Positions 23,540 through 35,376 of a DNA stretch of 64,000 nt are shown here, piece by piece (position 1 is the first letter of the stretch; every line of letters starts with the position of its first letter). The DNA is from Procambarus clarkii. Its lineage: Eukaryota; Arthropoda; Malacostraca; Decapoda; Cambaridae. A program made the translations under genes and the position numbers. Below the pieces are notes generated by a model. It was not told where the DNA came from. It was given only the letters and a program-made list of their open reading frames with translations, and did not search any database. The stretch spans positions 24,619,339 through 24,683,338 of the forward strand of contig NC_091175.1 of assembly GCF_040958095.1 (NCBI RefSeq), read 5' to 3'.

Positions 23540-24050
23540 CACAAGAAACATTCATAATACAAAGCCGTTTAAATCATGTACTTTCGTCGTAAAATTTTGA
23601 GAGAGAATTTATCATTTTATGTATTGTAATATATTGAAAATTTTTATTTTTTTATAACCTATACATGTATTAGAGCCTTGTTAAAAATTAAATCATATTT
23701 TCAAAATTTTATTATAGATTTACATGACAACTATTTAAAACATTTATTAATTAAAAAATTTGTTTAGCATTAACATAATCACTTTAATTTTTTGAGGCCC
23801 ACAATTAAAATAAGGAAAATCCTGGAGGATTTTCATGCATTATATCATTTAACAAAAAATAAACAAAGAAATTAAAAACTACAAAATACTGATTAGAAAG
23901 AAATACTTAAAACCGAAAATACATATTTATTCTAAACAATAAATTATATAATGTAAGATGGTCAAGCGACTTGAGCTGTCAGTCACGAAATTAATAATTC
24001 AGCTTCAACAGAGGGAAGAATTAATCTTTTTGATGTTCCATAAAAACATT
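23540..24050. other. No gene seen
   Basis: Strongly AT-rich intergenic sequence without a clear frame or named repeat. Confidence 0.5.
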
Positions 24051-24340
24051 GTAGGTCTTCGATGCCTTATAATAGTGAAAAATCATATTTATCAATGCAA
24101 GTTTTCCGGGTGCAGGAACAATTGCACATGTAACACCTATCTTATTACCATTGTGAGATTTATTGATTCATAAGATGTCCTTTTCTTACAAAGGAAATGC
24201 CATACAATGGACAGATGACTTTGCAATATGGTTTAAAGCATATTTGAAGTGTTTCTTTCATCTTGCAGCTAGAGATAACCTTAGCCTGAGACAGTGGGGG
24301 GAGTAAACTAAGTGTCACATGTATGCACATAACTACTGGA
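24050..24340 (-). pseudogene. Decayed fifth C2H2 finger-pair unit downstream of the zinc-finger ORF
   Basis: The minus-strand reading gives PPLSQAKVISSCKMKETLQI, then FKPYCKVICPLYGISFVRKG and HLMNQ before stops, followed by remnants of a second finger (CYMCNCSC). This parallels the intact units (linker PPVSREKVLFDA, then YNKVNCPLCGIVF). The second zinc ligand Cys is Tyr (CPLY), and several stops occur. It is the relic of one more linker-plus-finger-pair module, cut off by a frame change just before 24,358. Confidence 0.7.
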
Positions 24341-24357
24341 CCAAGGAATCACGCTCA

Positions 24358-26900
24358 TTAGCAAGTCTTTCCCTTGTTGCTTTGTTGCTGTGCCAAGATG
24401 CTTTTCCTGGGCGTCGATCCCGTGTGAGCGCGTAAATTATGTTTCACAAGGTTGACATCCTTGTTGAAAGAACAATCGCACATGGAGCAACTATAATACC
24501 TTTTAGCACCATGGCATTTCATGTGATTCTTGAGATGTCCTTTATTGGCGTATGTAATACTACACAGTGGACAGTTCACCTTGAAGTGCGGGTTAAATGG
24601 TCTTTTACGTGTTTTTTTATCTTTGTAGTTAGAGTGAACATTTTCCTGAGACAGTAGAGGAACAGATGAAGTCCCGTGCCCGTCTACTGAGTTTCTAGGT
24701 CCAGGCGTCGACATGCTTCCCAAGTCTCTCCCTTCTTGCTGAGCCACGGTGACCTCACTAATGATGGGTGCCTCATGAGAGAGTAGATTACGATCTTCAA
24801 TGTTGACCTTCTGCTTGAATGAACAATCACACTTGGTACACCGATATCTTTTATTAGCTCCATGGGACCTCGTGTGATTCACATGATCGTCTACGTTTGT
24901 ACATGAAACACCACACAATTGACAGTTCACTCTGTAGTCCGGGCTGGAGAAACTTTGTTTTCTTTTCCTTTTGCAGCTAAAGAAAAGCTTAGCCTGAGCT
25001 GACGAAATTTCAAGTGTATCTGGCGAAGTGATTTGCAGAGTCTGGGCGCTCGGCTGTACGGTCGGAATGCTCAGCTGCACGGTCGGGGCGCTCGGCGGCA
25101 CGGTCGGAATGCTCGGCTGCACGGTCGGGGCGCTCGGCGGCACGGTCGGGACGCTCGGCTGCACGGTCGGGGCGCTCGGCGGCACGCTCGGGGCGCTCGG
25201 CAAAACAGTCGACATGATTGGCCCAGGTGTCGACATGTTTGCCAAGTCTCTTCCTTCTTGCTGAGCCTGGGTGACCTCACTGATGATGGGTGCCTCCTGA
25301 GGGAGTACACTATGATCGTCAGTGTTGACCTTCTGCTTGAATGAACAATCACACTTGGTACACCGATATCTTTTATTAGCTCCATGGGACCTCGTGTGAT
25401 TCACAAGATTTTCTTCGTTTGTATATGAAACACCACACAGTTGACAGCTCATTTTGCAGTCCGGGTTACAAAGAAAACTTTGATGTTTTTTTTCTTCTAA
25501 GAAGTCAAGGAAAAGCTTAACCAGAAACACTTCAGGCGCAGACGAAGTTTCAAGTGTATGTAACAAACTACTTAGTGGAGTCTGGATGCTTTGCTGTAAG
25601 GCCGGGATGCTTGGCTCACGAGTCTGGGTGCTTGGCTCACGAGTTCGGGTGCTTGGCTCACGAGTCCGGGGTCTTGGCTCACGAGTCCGGGTACTTGGCT
25701 TACGAGTCCGGGTGCTTGGCTCACGAGTCCGGAGACTTGGCTTACGAATCCGGGTTCTTGGCTCACGAGTCCGGGTACTGTTCTCACGAGTCCGGGGACT
25801 TGGCTCACGAATCTGGGGGCTTGGCTCACGAGTCCAGGGGCTTGGCTCATGAGTCCGGGGGCTTCCCAAGTTATCCTTTTGTTGCTGATCCAGGATATTA
25901 TTCCTGGCCATCGGTGGTCCATGAGCTTGTATGTTGTGTTTATCAAGGGAGACCTTTATGTTGAAGGAACAGTCGCACACGGAGCATTTGTAAATCTTAT
26001 TAGCACCATGTGATTTTATGTGAATCGCAAGGAATCTTCTGCGTGGAAATACAATACCACACAGTGGACAGTTCACCTTGTTGTACGGGCTAAAGAGTTT
26101 TGTATACGTTTTGTTTATTTTGGCGTCAAACAAAACTTTTTCCCGAGACACTGGAGGAGCAAGCGAAGTATCACCCATGTTTCCTGAGGTGTTTGGTTGA
26201 GTAATAGAGTTCATCGTAAGAAGAGTCTTGCTTTGAATTTGGTGAGGGGAGTTGGAAATCATATCAAATAGATTATGTGATGTATTCTCGACTGTATTTG
26301 TCAATGCAACATCATTAGATAGAATCCATGGATTGATAGGAGACTCAAGATTAATATTAAAAGCAGGAGAAAATGGTGATCCAGAGCCATTGAGTGAGTG
26401 AATAGGTGTTTCCGGCACGGCCCAATTAAGATATGCATCAGTAGCATAAATAGGTTTCGAACTATCAAGATCATTTAAATCGGACATATATCCACGCGAG
26501 TTCTCGGAAGAAAATTTGAAGTTTGCTTCGTGCTTAGACATATATTCCACAGATTCTTCATTTGGGATTGAATGCTGGGAAGTAACAACAAATTCTTCAA
26601 GCTGCTCACCAGGTTGGAGATCCTTTTGTAGACGGTCAAGCATCTGGACATTCTGCAGCATGATTGGCTGTAAAAATTGCTCACCCCAGTGGAACTCAAC
26701 ATTTCCCTCAACCTGATGGTCATACGAGAGCTCATACCATTGCTGCTCAGGCCACTGACCTCGAGGAAGTTCAACTGCTTGGTGTCCTTGCTGCTGACGT
26801 TGTGGCTGACCACTCGAAGCAGTGCCATCACAATTAGAGAAAACCTCTTCCCCACATTGAGACTCAACTGGGACCGATGGAGGACTGTAGCTGGCACTGA
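24358..26900 (-). CDS. C2H2 zinc-finger protein, large terminal exon
   Basis: Probable DNA-binding nuclear regulator. The minus-strand frame is open from the acceptor CTGTCTTTTGTTATTCTAG (AG at 26,902-26,901) to the stop at 24,358, 846 residues with no internal stop. From the internal Met at 26,661, C2H2 fingers lie near 198-218, 226-247, 406-426, 580-600, 697-717 and 725-746. Two degenerate fingers near 434 and 608 have lost a His ligand. Fingers come in pairs, the second of each starting C-x2-C-DCSF. Linkers carry a TREPSTR heptad repeat (about 267-350), a PPSAPTV heptad repeat (about 488-543) and a basic KRKRK. The exon starts in a phase that accepts the end of the 45,527 exon. The last residues (SNKGKTC) look frame-shifted relative to the other units. 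Family and targets are unknown. Confidence 0.85.
25059..25205. repeat. Coding 21-bp minisatellite (heptad PPSAPTV)
   Basis: About seven 21-bp units, such as CGGTCGGGGCGCTCGGCGGC plus A, alternate between GGCGGCA and GGCTGCA forms and encode VPPSAPT/VQPSIPT heptads on the minus strand within the zinc-finger exon. Confidence 0.9.
25606..25866. repeat. Coding 21-bp minisatellite (heptad TREPSTR)
   Basis: About twelve 21-bp units with core CTTGGCTCACGAGTCCGGG encode TREPSTR-like basic heptads on the minus strand. The unit length equals that of the other repeat in the exon, but the sequence is unrelated. Confidence 0.9.
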
Positions 26901-26914
26901 CTAGAATAACAAAA

Positions 26915-29900
26915 GACAGTCAGTAACGCTGCCTACACAGTTATACTGCCTACACAGTCAGTTACGCTGCCTACACCGACAGTTACGCTGCCTACACAGT
27001 CAGTTACGCAGCCTACACAGTTAGTTACGCTGCCGACAAACTTACGCTGCCTACACAGTCAGTTACGCTGCGTACACAGTCAGTTACGCTGCCTACACAG
27101 TTACACTGCCTACACAGTCAGTTACGCTGCCTATACAGTCAGTTACGCTGCCGACACAGTTACGCTGCCTACAGTCAGTTACGCTGCCGACACAGTTACG
27201 CTGCCTACACAGTTACGCTGCGTACACAGTCAGTTACACTGTCTACACAGTTACGCTGCATACACAGTTACACTGCCTACACAGTTACACTGCCTACACA
27301 GTTACACTGCCTACACAGTTACGCTGCATACACAGTTACACTGCCTACACAATCAGTTACGCTGCCTACACAGTTACACTGGCTACAGTGTTACACTGTC
27401 TACAGTGTTACACTGTCTACACAGTTACGCTGCCTACACAGTTACGCTGCCTACACAGTCAGTTACACTCCCCACACAGTTACGCTGCATACACAGTCAG
27501 TTACACTGCCTACACAGTCCGTTACGCTGCATACACAGTCAGTTACACTGCCTACATAGTTACACTGCCTACATAGTTAAGCAGCCTACACAGTCGGTTA
27601 CACTGCCTACACAGTCGGTTACACTGCCTTCACAGTTACACTGCCTACATTGTCAGTTACACTGCCTACACAGTCAGTTATACTGCCAAAACAGTTACAC
27701 TGCCTTCACAGTAAGATTCATTGCCTACACAGTCACTTACACTGCCTAAATAGTTAAGCTGCCTACACAGTTACACTGCATGCGAAGTTACACTGAATTC
27801 ACAACTACACTGCCTATACAGTCAGTTACACTACCTACACAGTTACACTGCCTACACAGTCAGTTACACTGCCTACACAGTCCGTTACACTGCCTACAAA
27901 GTCAGTTACACTGCCTACACAGTCTGTTACACTGCCTACAAAGCCAGTTACACTGCCTACACAGTCAGTTACACTGCCTACATAGTTAAGCTGCCTACAC
28001 AGTTACACTGCCTACACAGTTACACTAAATTCACAGTTGTATGTTGACCAGACCACACACTAGAAATTGAAGGGACGACGACGTTTCGACTTGAGAATGG
28101 TCCAGGACGGACCGAAACGTCGTCGTCCCTTCAATTTCTAGTGTGTGGTCTGGTCAACATACTTCAGCCACGTTATTGTGACTCATCGCCTGCATGTAAA
28201 TTCACAGTTCCACTGCCTACACAGTCGGTTACACTGCCTACACAGTTCCGCTGCCTACAGAGTTACACTGCCTACACAGTCAGTTACGCAGCCAATACAG
28301 TCAGTTACGCGGCCTACACAGTTACACTGCCGACACAGTTACACTGCCGACATAGTCAGTTACGCTGCCTACACAGTCAGTTACGCTGCCTACACAGTAA
28401 CACAGCCTACTCAGTTACGCTGACTACACAGTCGGTTACACTGCCTACAGAGTTACACTGCCTACACAGTTACGCTGCCTACACAGTTATGCTGCCTTCA
28501 CAGTAACGCTGCCTACACAGTAACGCTGCCTACACAGTTATGCTGCCTACACAGTTATGCTGCCTACACAGTCAGTTACGCTGCCCACACAGTCAGTTAC
28601 GCTGCCTACACAGATACACTGCCGAAACAGTTACACTACCTACACAGTTACGCTGCCTACACAGTCAGTCAGTTACACTGCCTACACAGTTACGCTGCAT
28701 GCACAGTTACATTGCCTACACAATCAGTTACGCTGCCTACACAAATACGCTGCCTGCGCAGTTACGCTGTCTTCACAGTTACACTGCCTACACAGTTTCA
28801 TTGCCTACACAGTCACTAACGTGCCTACACAGTCAGTTACGATGCCTACACAGTCAGTTCCGCTGCCTACACAGTTACACTGCCGACACAGATACGCTGC
28901 CTACACAGTTACGCTGCCTACACAGTTAACTACACTGCCTACACAGTCCGTTACACTGCCTACAAAGTCAGTTACACTGCCTACACAGTCAGTTACACTG
29001 CCAACACACTAATGCTGCCTACACAGTTACGCTGCCTACACAGTCAGTTACGCTGCCTACACAGTCAGTTACGCTGCCTACACAGTTACACCGCCGACAC
29101 AGTTACACTGCCGACACAGTTACGCAGCCTTCATAGTCAGTTACATTGCCTACACTGTCAGTCAGTTACACTGCCTACACAGTTACGCTGGATACATAGT
29201 TGCACTGCCTACACAGTCAGTTACGCTGCCTACACAGTTACACTACCTACGGAGTTACACTGCCTACACAGTTACACTGTCTATACAGTCTGTAACCTGC
29301 CTACACACACAGTTACGGTGCCTACACAGTTACACTGCCGACACAGTTACGCTGCCTACACAGTAACACTCCTGACAAAGTTATGCTGCCTACACAGTTA
29401 CACTGCCTACACAGTCAGTTACACTGCATACACAGTTACACTGCCTACACAGTCAGTTACGCAGCCTATACAGTTATGCTGCCTACACAGTTACGCTGCC
29501 TAAACAATCAGTTACACTGCCGACACAGTTACACTTCCTACACAGTTACGCAGCCTACACAGTCAGTTACAATGCCTACACAGTTACGCTGCCTATACAG
29601 TCAGTTACACTGCCTACAAAGAAACGCTGCATACACAGTTACACTGCCTACACAGTTACACTGCCTACACAGTCAGTTACGCTACCTACACAGTTACACT
29701 ACTTACAGAGCTATACTGTCTACACAGTTACGCTGCCTACACAGTTATGCTGCTTACACAGTCAGTTACCCTGCCTACACAGTTTCGCTGCCTTCACTGT
29801 TACACTGCCTACACAGTCAGAAACCTACCTGCACAGTCAGTTACGGTGCCTACACAGTCAGTTACACTGCCTACACAGTTACACTGCCGACACAGTTACG

Positions 29901-32900
29901 CTGCCTACACAGTCAACTACACTGCCCACACAGTCAACTACACTGCCTACACAGTTACACTGCCTACACAGTCAACTACACTGCCTACACAATTACGCTG
30001 CCTACACAGTCAGTTACGCTGCCTACACAGTTACACTGCCTACACAGTCAGTTACACTGCCTACACAGTCAACTACACTGCCTACACAATTACGCTGCCT
30101 ACACAGTCAGTTACGCTGCCTACACAGTCAGTTACGCTGCCTACACAGTTACACTGCCTACACAGTCAGTTGCACTGCCTACACAGTCAGTTACACTGCC
30201 TACTCAGTTACACTGCCTTCACAGTTGCACTGCCTACATAGTTACAATGCCTACACAGTTAAACTGCTTACACAGTAAGTTACACTGCCTACACAGTCAG
30301 TAACACTGCCTACACAGTTCCGCTGCCTACACAGTCAGTTACACTGCCAACACAGTTACACTGCCTACACAGTTACGCTGCCCACAATTTTACACTGCCT
30401 ACACAGTCAGTTACACTGCCTACACAGTCAGTAACACTGCCAACACAGTTCCGCTGCCTACACAGTCAGTTACACTGCCAACACAGTTACACTGCCTACA
30501 CAGTTACGCTGCCTACAATTTTACACTGCCTACACTGTCAGTAACACTGCCTACACAGTTCCGCTGCCTACACAGTTACACTGCCTACACAGTTACACTG
30601 CCTACACAGTTACACTGCCTACACAGTTACACTGCCTACACAGTTACACTGCCTAAACAGTTACGCTGCAAACACAGTTACACTGCCTACACAATTACAA
30701 TGGCTAAAGCGTTACACTGTCTACACAGTTACACTGCCTACACACTTACGCTGCCTACACAGTTAGGCTGCCTACACAGTCAGTCACACTCCTTAAACAG
30801 TTACGGTGCCTACACAGTCAGTTACACTGCCTACACAGTTACACTGCTGACACAGTTACGCTGCTTACACAGTTACGTTGCCTACATAGTTAACTACACT
30901 GCCTACACAGTCCGTTACACTGCCTACATAGTTACACTTCGTACACAGTCAGTTACACTGCCTACATAGTTAACCTGCCTACACAGTTACACTGCCTACA
31001 CAGTTACAGTGCCTACACAGTCAGTTACACTGCCTTCATAGTTAAGCAGCCTACACAGTCGGTTACACTACCTACACAGTTACCCTGCCTACACAGTTAC
31101 GCTGCCTACACAGTCAGTTATATTGCCAACACAGTTACACTGCCTTCACAGTCAGTTACACTGCCTAAATAGTTAAGCAGCCTACACAGTCGGTTACACT
31201 GCCTACACAGTTACACTGCCTACATAGTCAGTTACCCTGCCTACACAGTTACGTTGCCTACACAGTCAGTTATATTGCCTACATAGTTACACTGCCTACA
31301 CAGTTACACTGAATTCACATTACACTGCCTATTCAGTCATTTACACTACCTACTCAGTTACACTGCCTACACAGTCAGTTACACTGCCTACACAGTCAGC
31401 TACACTGCCTACACAGTTGCACTGCCTACACAATCAGTTACACTTCCTACACAGTTACATTGCCGACATAGTCAGTTACACTGCCTACTCAGCTACGCTG
31501 ACTACACAGTTACGCTGCATATACAGTTACACTGCCTACACAGTTTCAATGCCTACACAGTCATTACCTTGCCTACACAGTCAGTTACACTGCCAACACA
31601 GTTACATTACCTACACAGTTACGCTGCCTACACAGTTACGCTGCCTACTGAGTCAGTTACATTGCCTTCACAGTCAGTTACACTGCCTACAAAGTTAGTT
31701 ACGCTGCCTACGCAGTTACGCTGCCTACACAGTCACTAACGTGCCTACACAGTCAGTTCCGCTGCCTACACAGTTACACTGCCGACACAGTTACGCTGCC
31801 TACACAGTTAACCTGCCTACATAGTTACACTGCCTACACAGTTATACTGCCTACACAGTCATTACGCTGCCTACACAGCCAGTTACGATGCCTACACAGT
31901 CAGTTACGTTGCCTACACAGTTACACTGCCAACACAGTTACACGGCCGACACAGTTACACTACCTACACAGTTACACTGCCAACTCAGTTACGCTGCCTA
32001 CACAGTCAGTTATACAGCCTACACAGTTACGCTGCATACATAGTTACACTGCTTACAGAATTACACTGCCTAAACAGTCAGTTACGTTGCCTACACAGTT
32101 ACGCTGTCTACACAGTTACGCTGCCTACATAGTGAGTTACACTGCCTATACATTTTCACTGCGTACACAGTCACTAACGTGCCTACACAGTCAGTTACGG
32201 TGCCTACACAGTCAGTTACGCTGCCTACACAGTTACACTGCCGACACAGATACGCTGCCTACACAGTTACGCTGCCTACATAGTTAACCTGCCTACACAG
32301 TTACACTGCCTACACAGTTACACTGCCTACACAGTTACACTGTCTACACAGTTACACTGCCTACACAGTTACACTGCCTACACTGTAAGTTACACTGCCT
32401 ACACTGTAAGTTACACTGCCTACATAGTTAAGCAGCCTACACAGTCGGTTTCACTGCTTACACAGTCGGTTACACTACCTACACAGTTACGCTGCCTACA
32501 TAGTCAGTTATACTGCCTACACAGTCAGTTATACTGCCAACACAGTTACACTGCCTTCACAGTCAGTTTCATTGCCTACACAGTCAGTTACACTGCCTAC
32601 ATCGTTAAGCTGCCTACACAGTTACACTGCCTACACAGTTACACTGAATTCACAGTTACCATGCCTATACAGTCAGTTACACTACCTACACAGTTACAAT
32701 GCCTACACAGTCAGTTACACTGCCTACATAGTTAATCAGCCTGTACAGTCGGTTACAATGCCTACACAGTTCCGCTGCCTACACAGTTACACTGCCTACA
32801 CAGTCAGTTACGCTGCCTACACAGTTAGTTACGCTGCCTACACAGTCAGTTACGCAGCCAATACAGTCAGTTACGCTGCCTACACAGTTACACTGCCGAC

Positions 32901-34155
32901 ACAGTTACACTGCCAACATAGTCAGTTACACTGCCTACTCAGTTACGCTGACTACACAGTCGGTTACACTGCCTACACAGTTACACTGCCTACACAGTCA
33001 GTTACGCTGCCTACACAATTACACTGCCAACACAGTTACACTGCCTACACAGTTTCACTGCCTACACAGTTTCACTGCCTACACAGTCAGTACGCTGCCT
33101 ACACATTCAGTTACACTGCCAACACAGTTACACTGCCTACACAGTTACGCTGCCTACACAGTTACGCTGCCTACTGAGTCAGTTACACTGCCTACACAGT
33201 CAATTACGCTGCCTACGCAGTTTCACTGCCTACACAGTCATTACCCTGCCTACACAGTCAGTTACGCTGCCTACACAGTAACATTGCCTTCACAGTCAGT
33301 TACGCTGCCTACGCAGTTGCGCTGCCTACACAGTCAGTTACGCTGCCTACACAGTCAGTTACGCTGCCTACACAGTTACACTACCTACAGAGTTATACTG
33401 CCTACACAGTTACGCTGCTTACACAGTCAGTTACACTGCCAACACAGTTACACTCCCTACACAGTTACACTGCCTACACATTCAGAAACCTTCCTTCACA
33501 GTCAGTTACGGTGCCTACACAGTTACAATGTCTACACAGTTACGCTGCCCACACAGTTACGCTGCCTTAACAGTCAACCACACTGCCTACACAATTACAC
33601 TGCCTACACAGTCAGTTACACTGCCTACACAGTTAACCTGCCTACACAGTTACACTGCCTAAACAGTTACACTTCCTTCACAGTTACACTGCCTACACAG
33701 TTTCACTGCCAACACAGTTACAATGCCTACACAGTAACACTGCCTTCACAGTCTGTTACACTGCCTACACAGTTACACTGCCTTCACAGTCTGTTACAGT
33801 GCCTACACAGTTACGCTGTCTACACAGTCAGTTACACTGCCAACACAGTTACACTGTCTACACAGTCAGTTACACAGCCTACACAGTCAGTTACACAGCC
33901 TACACAGTCAGTTACACAGCCTACACAGTTACACTGCCTACACAGTTACACTGCCTACACAGTCAGTTACGCTGCCTACACAGTCAGTTACGCTGCCTAC
34001 ACAGTCAGTTACGCTGCCTACACAGTCAGTTACGCTGTCTACACAATCAGTTACGCTGCTTACACAGTCAGTTACGCTGTCTTCACTGTCAGTTACGCTG
34101 CCTACACAGTCAGTTACGCTGTCTACACTGTCAGTTACACTGCCTACACAGTCAG
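26915..34155. repeat. Giant 7.2-kb minisatellite of mixed 17- and 21-bp units
   Basis: Two unit lengths are intermixed: CTGCCTACACAGTTACG (17 bp) and CTGCCTACACAGTCAGTTACG (21 bp), which differ by one extra CAGT. The base after TAC is A or G in both. The length implies roughly 350-400 units. It lies just upstream of the zinc-finger terminal exon on the transcribed minus strand, so it would be intronic. The plus-strand frames of up to about 300 codons (Leu/His/Ser/Tyr/Thr-rich) arise because the units contain no plus-strand stops; they are not genes. One foldback element interrupts the array at 28,026-28,209. Confidence 0.95.
28026..28209. mobile_element. Foldback insertion with 13-bp flanking repeat
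   Basis: The inserted segment 28,039-28,196 is flanked by TAAATTCACAGTT on both sides (28,026-28,038 and 28,197-28,209). It contains perfect 50-bp inverted arms (28,039-28,088 and 28,113-28,162) around a 24-bp centre and a right tail ending near CATCGCCTGCATG. The core GGACCGAAACGTCGTC also occurs at 49,045-49,060, beside a PLE. Probably a PLE-related terminal segment. Confidence 0.8.
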
Positions 34156-34436
34156 TTTCAAGGGATTTGTCTCTGTAGCAACAACTTTGACATCTACAAA
34201 AAATAAATGAAAAGCTAGCCAGTAAATAATTGAAATTTTAATCAAGCATGTAGTTATTAAGTGCAAATAGAGTTCTGGTAATCAATGGGAAAAATCAGCA
34301 TATCAAGTCCAAAAGAATGTTATTGTTTGTAATAAACACGACCTACTGACTAAAACTCAGCAAATGTTTTTTACTTAATCCGTGAATATTAAAAACAAAT
34401 ATGCGAGATACCCACTTATGATCAAATCAAAAGCTA

Positions 34437-34703
<267 letters not shown>

Positions 34704-34706
34704 ACA

Positions 34707-34900
34707 GCCAGCTCTGTTGGCCTAGTGGTAACTTTCGCCTCGCAAACCGTTATCTCTAAGTTCGTGTCCTGGTTAATGAGGATTGTCTGGACGGCAGTCC
34801 ATAATTGCTGGCCTGTGTTCACTCAGCAATAATTGGGTACCTGGTTGTTAACTGATTGGGGGATTGTGTTCAAGGGGAAAACTAATGAGTAAGGCTTACC
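34707..34900 (+). mobile_element. tRNA-derived SINE
   Basis: Box A TGGCCTAGTGGTAAC (from about 34,720) and box B AAGTTCGTGTCC (about 34,758) form a tRNA-like head. The body has CAGCAATAATTGGGTACCTG, related to the SINE body at 36,300. The 3' boundary is uncertain. Confidence 0.7.
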
Positions 34901-35376
34901 ATGAGCAATGGGAAGGAAAACCTTCTGAGCCTGCTAAGTGCTGTCGGATGCCGTTTATTTCTATACTCACCCGTTTAGAAAAAATAGACAAATCTGGCCA
35001 CCACCGTGTAGCACTTCTTCTAATATATTTTACATGTGTATTACATATAACCTAAATCCTAATCCTGATATTACTTCCCAAAACGTAAATAGAGAATCGG
35101 GCATATGTCTGTTCTAAAATAGGGTACTCTGCTGGGGTTTTTCCCCCCTCTCTTCCCCTGTCCTTCACTCTCCTCTCTCCCATCCTCTAAAAATCTCCGC
35201 CTCTCCACCATCCCCCCCCCATACCTTCTTTCTTTTATTCCCTCTCTCTCTTCCTTCTCCCCAACAACCTACTCATCCACCTCCCACCCTTATCTAAGTT
35301 AATACAGTATTACTATAAATTGATTATTGATAGAACTCTATTGATAACAAATACCATATTTCAGTGTAAAAACTAA
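34901..35376. other. No gene seen; pyrimidine-rich tract
   Basis: 35,134-35,290 is a C/T-rich strand (TTTTTCCCCCCTCTCTTCCC and similar), like the tract at 55,010-55,330. The rest is AT-rich intronic-type sequence. Confidence 0.5.

Noticed and set aside
26915-34155. CRISPR array
   Set aside because: Units are contiguous without unique spacers, and the genome is eukaryotic. It is a minisatellite.
27388-34210. Many long plus-strand frames (up to about 308 codons) rich in Leu, His, Tyr and Thr
   Set aside because: They lie inside the 17/21-bp minisatellite, whose units have no plus-strand stops. Periodic translation products of a tandem repeat are not evidence for genes.
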